Of a stretch of DNA of 5,414 nt, positions 1 through 4,400 are shown piece after piece. The position numbers were made by a program, and so were the translations under genes. The notes beneath the pieces are model-generated. The model did not search any database. It saw nothing but the letters and a program-made list of their open reading frames with translations, and was not told where the DNA came from. Each line of letters begins with the position of its first letter. Position 1 is the first letter of the stretch. Origin of the DNA: an uncultured Oscillospiraceae bacterium (GTDB taxonomy: Bacteria > Bacillota > Clostridia > Oscillospirales > Oscillospiraceae); assembly GCA_944385195.1 (NCBI GenBank), contig CALWWH010000233.1, positions 1 through 5,414 on the forward strand. Reading direction: 5' to 3'.

Positions 1-9
1 TTACCCTAA

Positions 10-57
10 AAGGCAAGGAGCACCCCGGGTCTAAAGATCCGGGGCGCTCCTTGCCTT
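10..57 (-). terminator. Intrinsic terminator of the ABC-F gene
   Basis: A 19-position inverted repeat (10-28 with 39-57) leaves a 10-nt loop. Its only imperfection, position 22 against 45, becomes a G-U pair in the minus-strand transcript. The stem starts inside the TAA stop codon (58-56), so the last codon and the terminator overlap. The minus-strand transcript ends the stem in UUUU, but the sequence beyond is only partly U-rich, so termination relies on a long GC-rich stem with a short U tract. Confidence 0.88.
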
Positions 58-1531
58 ACAGCGCAACCGTCTGGGTGGCGACGGCAGTGCAAAACGCCTC
101 GTCGTGCTCCACAAAAACCATCGTCGGTTTGAACTTTAAAATCAGCGTTTCTAATTGCCGGCGGGAGAGGAGGTCGATGTAGTTGAGGGGCTCATCCCAG
201 AGGTACAGATGCGCCCTCTGGCAAAGGCTCGCCGCCAGGAGGACTTTTTTCTTCTGACCTGCGCTGTAGCCCTCGATGGGTTTTTCAAACTGCACCCGCG
301 GCAGGCCCAACTTTCTCAAAATGGTCATACAGAGGCTCTCATCGATGCCCCGGCTGCGGATGAAGTCCGCCAGCTGCCCGGAAAGGCCGGAGGCGTCCTG
401 AGGTACATAGGAGACCTCCAGGCCGCTGCCCAGGCGCAAAAGGCCGCGGTGGGGGATATCCTGGCCCGCCAAAAGCTTGAGGATGCTGCTCTTGCCGCTG
501 CCATTGCGGCCTGTCAGGGCCACCCGATCCCCCCGGGTGACGGCAAAGCAGATGCCCTCGCAGACCGGGTTGTCGCTGTATTGGATGGCCAGATCCCGGG
601 CCTCGGCCAGGACATTGGCGTGGTAGGTCTGGGGGAAGAGCTTGAGGGCGTCGGCCTGCTCGATGTCCTTGAGCAGGGTGGATTTTTCGTCGATGGCCGC
701 CTGGCGGCGTTGCTCAATGGTTTTGGAGCGCTTCATCATCCGCGCCGCCTGGTGCCCGATGTACCCCCGGTCTTTGACGGCGCTTTTGCTCGCTTTGCCG
801 GTTTTGCTGCGCTCGATCTGGTCGGACCAGCTGGCTTTCTGTCGCACGGAGTCCTCCAGACGGCGGATTTCCCGCTTGAGGCGCTCATTCTGCGCCAGCT
901 CAAAGGCATCCTGGCGGTCGCTGTTGCGCTGCCAGGTGCTGTAGTTGCCCGCTTGCAGCGTAACAGTGCTGCGGCCCAGGTTCAGCACATGGTCGACGCT
1001 GCGGTCGAGAAAGGCGCGGTCGTGGCTGACCAGCAAAAAGCCGCGCTGGCTGCGCAGATAGTCGCCCACCAGATGGCGGGCCGGAAGATCCAGATGGTTG
1101 GTCGGCTCGTCAATGAGCAGGTACTGGGCGGCGCCGAGAAACAGCGCCGCCAGCAGCAGCTTGGTCCGCTCGCCGTTGGAGAGGGTCTCAAAGGGGCGGC
1201 CCAGCACCTCTGGGTCCACGGCCAGGCGGCCCAGCTCGCGCTCGAGCTGCCAGAGCTGGAAGTCCGCCGCCGTTTCGGCCACGGTGAGTGCATCCTGGCT
1301 AGGATCTGCCACGGGATACGGAAAATAGGCGCAGGGCACCGGGCAGGAAATCGCCCCGCTGGGCTCCAGCTGGCCCATCAGCAGCCGCAGTAGTGTGGTC
1401 TTGCCCCGGCCGTTGCGGCCGATGAGGCCCAGCTTCCAGCTGCTGTCCAGCTGTAGGTTCAGGTGTTCGAAAACAGGGTCATAGCTGCCGTCGTAGGTGA
1501 AAGATACGTCGGTCAATTGAATCAGTGACAT
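56..1531 (-). CDS. Lsa-type ABC-F ribosomal protection protein (antibiotic resistance ATPase)
   Basis: This 491-residue soluble twin-ATPase has no membrane segment. Domain 1 shows Walker A GRNGRGKT (38-45), signature LSNGERT (117-123), Walker B with catalytic Glu142 (YLLIDEP, 137-143), DEPTNHLD and His170. A charged linker (about 205-300) contains the family-like stretch AARMMKRSK. Domain 2 shows Walker A GRNGSGKS (341-348), signature YSAGQKKK (422-429), LYLWDEPLNY with Glu447 and His476. The start WKLGLIGRNGRGKTTLLRLL and the LYLWDEPLNY block match what I remember of Lsa(A)-like proteins. ABC-F proteins of this branch bind the ribosomal E site and displace lincosamide, pleuromutilin and streptogramin A antibiotics; the actual spectrum here is inference. 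The frame stays open up to 1633, but the ATG at 1531 has AAGGAGG (1544-1538) six bases upstream, and the extension would run through the attenuator, so this start is chosen. Expression is probably controlled by the leader described separately. A housekeeping ABC-F role is the alternative, but leader and sequence argue for resistance. Confidence 0.93.
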   Translation of the reverse strand: MSLIQLTDVSFTYDGSYDPVFEHLNLQLDSSWKLGLIGRNGRGKTTLLRLLMGQLEPSGAISCPVPCAYFPYPVADPSQDALTVAETAADFQLWQLERELGRLAVDPEVLGRPFETLSNGERTKLLLAALFLGAAQYLLIDEPTNHLDLPARHLVGDYLRSQRGFLLVSHDRAFLDRSVDHVLNLGRSTVTLQAGNYSTWQRNSDRQDAFELAQNERLKREIRRLEDSVRQKASWSDQIERSKTGKASKSAVKDRGYIGHQAARMMKRSKTIEQRRQAAIDEKSTLLKDIEQADALKLFPQTYHANVLAEARDLAIQYSDNPVCEGICFAVTRGDRVALTGRNGSGKSSILKLLAGQDIPHRGLLRLGSGLEVSYVPQDASGLSGQLADFIRSRGIDESLCMTILRKLGLPRVQFEKPIEGYSAGQKKKVLLAASLCQRAHLYLWDEPLNYIDLLSRRQLETLILKFKPTMVFVEHDEAFCTAVATQTVAL

Positions 1532-1598
1532 CAAATGCCTCCTTTTGCATCGCGGTCTAATGGGATCAGGACATGACACGCCCGCGTGCAGGGAGCGC

Positions 1599-1630
1599 AA
1601 AAAACGCCGCAGGGACACGCTCCCGCGGCG
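1599..1630 (-). terminator. Attenuator terminator inside the ABC-F leader
   Basis: In the minus-strand RNA, CGCCGC (1630-1625) plus GGGA (1624-1621) pairs with UCCC (1615-1612) and GCGGCG (1610-1605), with one bulged base at 1611 and a 5-nt loop (1616-1620). Six U (1604-1599) follow immediately. It lies 67 nt before the ABC-F start codon and downstream of the promoter, so it would stop transcription before the gene unless prevented. No other minus-strand gene ends here that it could serve. Confidence 0.88.
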
Positions 1631-1727
1631 CAAAACGGCATGGATATACCGCAGAGCCCAGAACGCGCGATCCCTTCCTGCTCATGGCCAGATGGGTACA
1701 CTACCCCCCGGCGGTCATGTCAACGGT

Positions 1728-1748
1728 TCAGCAGGAATGATGACGCAT
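1728..1748 (-). CDS. Leader peptide MRHHSC upstream of the ABC-F gene
   Basis: A six-codon reading frame (ATG CGT CAT CAT TCC TGC, stop TGA) is preceded by AGGAGG (1761-1756) with a 7-nt spacer, as good a ribosome binding site as that of the main gene. It lies about 25 nt after the predicted transcription start, is first in the transcript, and is followed by an attenuator terminator. The likely role is regulatory: translation or drug-induced stalling over it would set the folding of the downstream leader. The peptide has two adjacent His codons and one Cys, but nothing shows an amino-acid-sensing role. I do not recognise this exact peptide from a described system. It is too short for homology to help. 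Confidence 0.72.
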   Translation of the reverse strand: MRHHSC

Positions 1749-1778
1749 GGGTTCTCCTCCTATGGCTTTGTTATATGT

Positions 1779-1807
1779 ATCATAGCACAGCGCCCTTGTC
1801 ATTGCAA
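1779..1807 (-). promoter_or_regulatory. Sigma-A-type promoter of the ABC-F transcript
   Basis: Minus strand: -35 TTGCAA (1807-1802), a 17-bp spacer, -10 TATGAT (1784-1779) preceded by TGC, which makes an extended -10. The transcription start is expected near 1772. An A/T-rich stretch (about 1808-1822) directly upstream of the -35 could act as an UP element. The promoter points into the leader peptide and ABC-F gene. Confidence 0.85.
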
Positions 1808-1822
1808 GCAGAATTCAAAAAA

Positions 1823-1851
1823 CGGTTCCAAACTGTTCATACCCTGTTCAT
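1823..1851. repeat. Phased direct repeats upstream of the ABC-F promoter
   Basis: CTGTTCAT occurs at 1833-1840 and again at 1844-1851, exactly 11 bp apart. A weaker copy, CGGTTCCA, sits at 1823-1830, 10 bp before the first. On the strand of the ABC-F gene these read ATGAACAG. They lie roughly 50-80 bp upstream of the predicted start, on one face of the helix, where activators and response regulators usually bind. No regulator can be named from the sequence. Confidence 0.5.
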
Positions 1852-1918
1852 GGGGGTGGGATACGATACAGATGCAGCAGCAAGGAACCCTTTGTTTCAT
1901 TGATTTCTCCCTTTACAA

Positions 1919-1962
1919 CAAACACAGAGCGCATCGTCTTCGGGCGATGCGCTCTGTGTTTG
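1919..1962. other. Orphan stable hairpin with UUCG tetraloop
   Basis: Arms 1919-1936 and 1945-1962 are perfectly complementary over 18 bp. Inside the loop 1938-1943 reads C(UUCG)G on the plus strand, the very stable tetraloop, and 1937-1944 adds a wobble pair, giving about 20 bp in all. Only the plus-strand RNA has the UUCG form. Neither side has a clean U tract; the minus-strand RNA continues GUUUGUUGU and is the better terminator. No recognised gene ends here on either strand, so the role is open: a terminator of a short unannotated RNA, a barrier to readthrough, or a dispersed repeat. Confidence 0.7.
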
Positions 1963-2080
1963 CGCCGGGAACTTTTGCGAACTGCACGACGTCTGATGAG
2001 TATCAGGATAATTTTGGGTGTTTTTCGCCAAAAAAATGTAAATTTTCGTGTTTCGACTATCTTTTCAGACCCGGTTCGTG
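1963..2080. other. AT-richer intergenic stretch without recognisable gene
   Basis: This stretch has more A and T runs than the neighbouring genes. No reading frame with a convincing start, binding site and protein character was found on either strand. It lies immediately upstream of the promoter of the phosphodiester glycosidase gene and may contribute UP-like A/T tracts (about 2030-2046). Confidence 0.5.
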
Positions 2081-2086
2081 TATAAT
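2081..2086 (+). promoter_or_regulatory. -10 element (TATAAT) of the phosphodiester glycosidase gene
   Basis: A perfect TATAAT lies 47 bp before the start codon, so transcription should begin near 2093. No good -35 is present at 16-18 bp spacing (TATCTT at 2058-2063 matches poorly). This suggests either a weak or activator-dependent promoter, or reliance on the -10 and the A/T-rich upstream DNA. Confidence 0.62.
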
Positions 2087-2097
2087 AGCTTCGTTTG

Positions 2098-2115
2098 TGT
2101 AATCTTATGTAATCT
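2098..2115 (+). repeat. Tandem TGTAATCT repeat in the 5' untranslated region
   Basis: TGTAATCT is repeated exactly at 2098-2105 and 2108-2115 (10-bp period), between the predicted transcription start and the ribosome binding site. It could be an operator for a repressor bound just downstream of the start site. With only two 8-bp copies, chance or replication slippage is also possible. Confidence 0.4.
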
Positions 2116-2133
2116 AAGGATAGGAGTGTGTCC

Positions 2134-3423
2134 ATGAACACTGCGGGAACTCAAAAGCAGCGCGGCAGCCGGTTTAAGTCCATCGTCCTGGCGCTGATGA
2201 TTGTGCTCATCTGCGGGCAGTTGGTGTACCTGTTCTGTGTGTATTCCAACATCCCCTTCATCAAGAAGTGGCGGGATATCTATATCAACACCGCCATGAC
2301 CACCTATACCCACCAGTGGCTGGCCACAGCCCTGCTGCCGGACGATATGATCCAGGAAGTCGTGGACGCCCGTGCCGCAGAGCTGGAGGCCCAAATGGGC
2401 ATCAATACGGACTGGGGCGACAATGATACACAAAACGTCATCTCCTCCAATATCTCCCAGGGAAACGACCCCACGGATACCGATGTGATCGTCAACATTG
2501 AGCAGACGCCCGAGGAGGGGCAGACCCCCGCCACGGCGCAGCAGGCGTTCTTCGAGCTCTTTGACGAGATTGACCAGGCCAGCATGCTCACCTATGTCAA
2601 CCAGAATCCTGACGCCATTGCAGACGGCTGGGAGAACATCAACATCAACGAGGCGGCGCTTTATGACGAGGGCACCAGCATCATGACCACCGCCGGCGAC
2701 CAGGTCCTGGCCGTGGACGCGGCCAATGGCATCCTGCTCATCCGCGTGGAGGGCGACGGCTATCGCGGCGTCCTGGCCATCACCAAGGACAGCGAGCAGG
2801 TCTCCATCCACGCCAGCAAGGGGATCGGCTCCTACGGCAGTTTGTGCAAGGACATCGCCCAGGACGCCGGCGCGCTCCTGGCCATCAACGCCAGCGCCTT
2901 CTATGACCCGGACGGCAACGGAAATGGCGGCACCCTGGTGGGCTATTCGGTCTGCGAGGGCGAGCACTACGGCTATATCGCCGGCATAGCAGACCCTAAC
3001 AACAACTGGAAGCGCATGGAGCTGCGGGAGGACAATCTGATGTATCTGGTCGACTCAAAAAATGAAGTCGATCCCACCGTCACCGACGCCTGCGAGTGGA
3101 ACGTGGCGCTGATCATCAACGGTGAGAAGCTGGTCAGCGGTGTCTGGGAGATCCATCCCCGCTCCGCCATCGGCATGTCTGAGGACCATGAGGTCATGTT
3201 CCTCATTATCGAGGGCCGCCAGCCCCTGAAGGGCATCATCGGCGCCACCGCCCCCGAAGTGGCGGACATCCTGCTGCGCTATGACTGCGCGCAGGCCATG
3301 CTCCAGGACGGCGGCTCCAGCGCCATCATGGTCTACCACGACGAGCCTGTGACCATGTGCTCCAACGGCTATGAAACCGGCCGCGCCCTGCCTAACGCCT
3401 GGGTTGTGCGCCCGAAAGAGTGA
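2134..3423 (+). CDS. Membrane-anchored phosphodiester glycosidase family protein (NAGPA/DUF2233-type)
   Basis: This 429-residue protein has a positively charged N-terminus, one hydrophobic segment (about 16-37) with no clear signal peptidase site, and then an extracytoplasmic part: a type II anchor is inferred. Residues about 60-150 are acidic and Asn/Gln-rich, probably a stalk or linker. The C-terminal part (about 190-429) carries blocks typical of the NAGPA fold: INASAFYD (251-258), HPRSAIGM (341-348), FLIIEGRQP, QDGGSSAIMV (391-400) and a final PNAWVV. Relatives cleave phosphodiester-linked sugars (the mammalian enzyme uncovers mannose-6-phosphate); bacterial members are often annotated as exopolysaccharide or cell-wall glycan proteins. 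The substrate here is unknown. The ATG at 2134 is preferred because AGGAG (2122-2126) is 7 nt away; the in-frame GTG at 2128 is 1 nt from it and too close. The first block deviates from the usual INGGFF form. A shared terminator follows and the convergent neighbour is bioY; no operon partner is visible. Confidence 0.87.
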   Translation: MNTAGTQKQRGSRFKSIVLALMIVLICGQLVYLFCVYSNIPFIKKWRDIYINTAMTTYTHQWLATALLPDDMIQEVVDARAAELEAQMGINTDWGDNDTQNVISSNISQGNDPTDTDVIVNIEQTPEEGQTPATAQQAFFELFDEIDQASMLTYVNQNPDAIADGWENININEAALYDEGTSIMTTAGDQVLAVDAANGILLIRVEGDGYRGVLAITKDSEQVSIHASKGIGSYGSLCKDIAQDAGALLAINASAFYDPDGNGNGGTLVGYSVCEGEHYGYIAGIADPNNNWKRMELREDNLMYLVDSKNEVDPTVTDACEWNVALIINGEKLVSGVWEIHPRSAIGMSEDHEVMFLIIEGRQPLKGIIGATAPEVADILLRYDCAQAMLQDGGSSAIMVYHDEPVTMCSNGYETGRALPNAWVVRPKE

Positions 3424-3461
3424 AAAAACAGCTGCCACACCTGGTGTGGCAGCTGTTTTTT
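3423..3461. terminator. Bidirectional terminator between the glycosidase gene and bioY
   Basis: A perfect 12-bp stem (3429-3440 with 3444-3455, 3-nt loop) is flanked by six A (3423-3428) and six T (3456-3461). Read from either side it has a GC-rich stem and U6, so it can end both convergent transcripts. It starts in the last base of the glycosidase stop codon and lies 34 nt past the bioY stop. Confidence 0.95.
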
Positions 3462-3495
3462 GTGCAGACGGGCGGATGCTTTGCAGCGCCGCCGC

Positions 3496-4050
3496 TTAAA
3501 CAGGGATATGCCGGCCAATCCGGTTGACGAGGGCGACCGCGAGGACCAGTTTTAGCGCGTCAAACGGCAGGTAGGGCACCACGCACCAGCCCAGCACCAC
3601 CCCAAGCGAGATCGCGCCTGTCGTGCGCAGGTAGACCGCCTGGTACCAGAAGGTCCCAAGGGCATAGCAGGCCAGCAGGCCCAGGGCCATCCCGGCGGCC
3701 AGCGCCCAGAGCGTTCGCCCGAAGAGGCGGACGAAGATACCCTCGATGGCGGCGGTGAGCAAAAAGCCCAATAGATAGCCGCCCGTAGCGCCCAGCAACG
3801 GGGCGGCGCCGCTCTGGAACCCGGCAAACACGGGCGCGCCGATCAGACCCAGCAGCAAGTAGAGGCCGACGCAGATGACGCCCCGCCGGAGGCCCAGAAG
3901 GCCGGTGACGAAAAAAATCGCGAAGGTCTGGAGCGTGAATGGGATGGTGGTTGGAATGCAGATCCACGCGCAGACGGCGATTAGGGCCGCTCCCATGGCG
4001 CATTGGGCCAGTTCACGGACAGAGAGGACTGGTTTGGATCCGGTTTCCAC
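3496..4050 (-). CDS. bioY: BioY, biotin ECF transporter substrate-binding (S) component
   Basis: This 184-residue hydrophobic protein has about six predicted membrane segments. It matches BioY through IPFTLQTFAIFFVTGLLGLRRG (36-57), YLLLGLIGAPVFAGF (64-78) and LLGATGGYLLGF (85-96). BioY binds biotin in the membrane and delivers it with the EcfT-EcfA energising module, which is not in this window and may be shared and encoded elsewhere. The frame extends upstream to TTG 4113 and ATG 4107, but these fall inside a near-perfect promoter (4085-4113) and would be upstream of the transcription start. GTG 4050 has GAGGGA (4062-4057) 6 nt before it and gives the usual BioY length, so it is chosen. The gene is convergent with the glycosidase gene, divergent from the MATE gene, and probably monocistronic. 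No complete BirA operator was seen. Identity is confident; the start is well supported. Confidence 0.94.
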   Translation of the reverse strand: METGSKPVLSVRELAQCAMGAALIAVCAWICIPTTIPFTLQTFAIFFVTGLLGLRRGVICVGLYLLLGLIGAPVFAGFQSGAAPLLGATGGYLLGFLLTAAIEGIFVRLFGRTLWALAAGMALGLLACYALGTFWYQAVYLRTTGAISLGVVLGWCVVPYLPFDALKLVLAVALVNRIGRHIPV

Positions 4051-4084
4051 GGAAAATCCCTCATTTCGGCGTCGGATTGACTTT

Positions 4085-4113
4085 AGTATATCGAATCGGC
4101 GGGCCATTGTCAA
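4085..4113 (-). promoter_or_regulatory. bioY promoter, consensus -35 and 17-bp spacer
   Basis: Minus strand: TTGACA (4113-4108), 17-bp spacer, TATACT (4090-4085). Transcription should begin near 4078, leaving a short leader of about 28 nt before GTG 4050. The ATG at 4107 lies within the spacer and cannot be the start of a transcript from this promoter. Confidence 0.85.
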
Positions 4114-4267
4114 CCTGACTGATAAGCGGGATCATCCGGCCTGCGAAAACAAGGCCCAGCCGTCTCCGGGGCGGGGAATGGCTCGCCTGCGTCCGGGGAG
4201 GCACCGCATACAGAAAACTTTGTAGGGATACGCTGTTTTCGGGGGGACAAGTTATGCGATATGTCCA
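4114..4267. other. Divergent intergenic region between bioY and the MATE gene
   Basis: I see no gene, RNA or convincing operator here. A loose inverted pair, GAAAAC and GTTTTC (about 4213-4241), and a GC-rich stretch with repeated TCCGGGG-like words (about 4164-4200) are the only structure noticed. It separates two divergent promoters and could hold regulatory sites for either. Confidence 0.4.
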
Positions 4268-4296
4268 TGGAAATGCCGCCAGATTGGTGCTATAAT
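4268..4296 (+). promoter_or_regulatory. Promoter of the MATE transporter gene
   Basis: TGGAAA (4268-4273, 4 of 6 to the -35 consensus), a 17-bp spacer, then a perfect TATAAT (4291-4296) preceded by TGC, an extended -10. Transcription should begin near 4303, giving a leader of roughly 98 nt before ATG 4401. Confidence 0.78.
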
Positions 4297-4318
4297 ATCC
4301 TGCGACAACGCTAAGGAC

Positions 4319-4375
4319 AAGGAGGACTTTGCTGCTGCGATGGCGCTCTTGGGCGCCGGGCGAGGTGCAGGCTGA
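4319..4375 (+). promoter_or_regulatory. Strong Shine-Dalgarno and possible leader peptide ahead of the MATE gene
   Basis: AAGGAGG (4319-4325) is by far the best ribosome binding site in the leader, but it is 75 nt from the MATE ATG. Three uses are possible. ATG 4340 gives an 11-residue peptide (MALLGAGRGAG, stop 4373-4375), though with a long 14-nt spacer. TTG 4329 (3-nt spacer) or CTG 4332 (6-nt spacer) are in frame with the MATE protein without a stop and would add 23-24 residues. A small GC hairpin (4342-4346 with 4353-4357) lies in the same stretch. The sequence alone does not decide between them. Confidence 0.45.
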
Positions 4376-4400
4376 AGGTTTTCCGGAAAGAAGTAATCAT

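Larger units (their letters stand above)
1532..1772 (-). promoter_or_regulatory. Long 5' leader of the ABC-F gene (candidate transcription attenuator)
   Basis: About 240 nt separate the predicted transcription start (near 1772) from the ABC-F ATG. In order of transcription it holds a leader peptide with its own Shine-Dalgarno (1728-1748), a small hairpin with 5-bp arms (1694-1706), a segment (1649-1657) able to pair with the 5' arm of the terminator, the terminator with T6 (1599-1630), and a stretch (1591-1597) that can also pair with that 5' arm. Short translated leaders with conditional terminators are known upstream of resistance ABC-F genes such as B. subtilis vmlR and Listeria lmo0919. 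By analogy, a drug-stalled ribosome on the leader peptide would change folding and allow readthrough. The parts are visible; the mechanism is inferred. Confidence 0.75.

Noticed and set aside
155..1393. A 412-codon open frame on the plus strand
   Set aside because: It is the antisense shadow of the ABC-F gene: GC-rich coding DNA leaves the opposite strand open. Its translation is Ala/Gly/Leu-rich low-complexity without family motifs and has no ribosome binding site.
1532..1633. N-terminal extension of the ABC-F frame by 34 codons (ATG 1633)
   Set aside because: The extension runs through the attenuator terminator, is Arg/Cys-rich and unlike ABC-F N-termini, and the ATG at 1531 has a perfect ribosome binding site.
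1706..1727. TTGACA on the minus strand just after the leader peptide (about 1725-1720) as a second promoter
   Set aside because: At 17 bp spacing the -10 position reads TGTACC, which is poor, and the stretch is GC-rich. The 1779-1807 promoter explains the transcript better.
1545..2102. Plus-strand 185-codon frame across the intergenic region
   Set aside because: It crosses the ABC-F leader, promoter and the long hairpin, has no ribosome binding site and its translation shows no protein character.
2065..2967. A 300-codon open frame on the minus strand
   Set aside because: It is antisense to the glycosidase gene and its promoter region. The Val/Gly/Asp/His-rich translation is typical of a shadow frame, and the plus-strand frame has clear domains.
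3552..4003. Two minus-strand frames overlapping bioY
   Set aside because: Alternative-frame shadows of bioY; only the chosen frame gives the BioY motifs and membrane segments.
4077..4118. Possible BirA biotin operator at the bioY promoter
   Set aside because: GGTTGACAA on the minus strand resembles one half-site, but no matching half lies at 14-16 bp. The only inverted partner (TTGAC/GTCAA, 27 bp apart) is short and wrongly spaced, and the half-site is explained by the -35 element.
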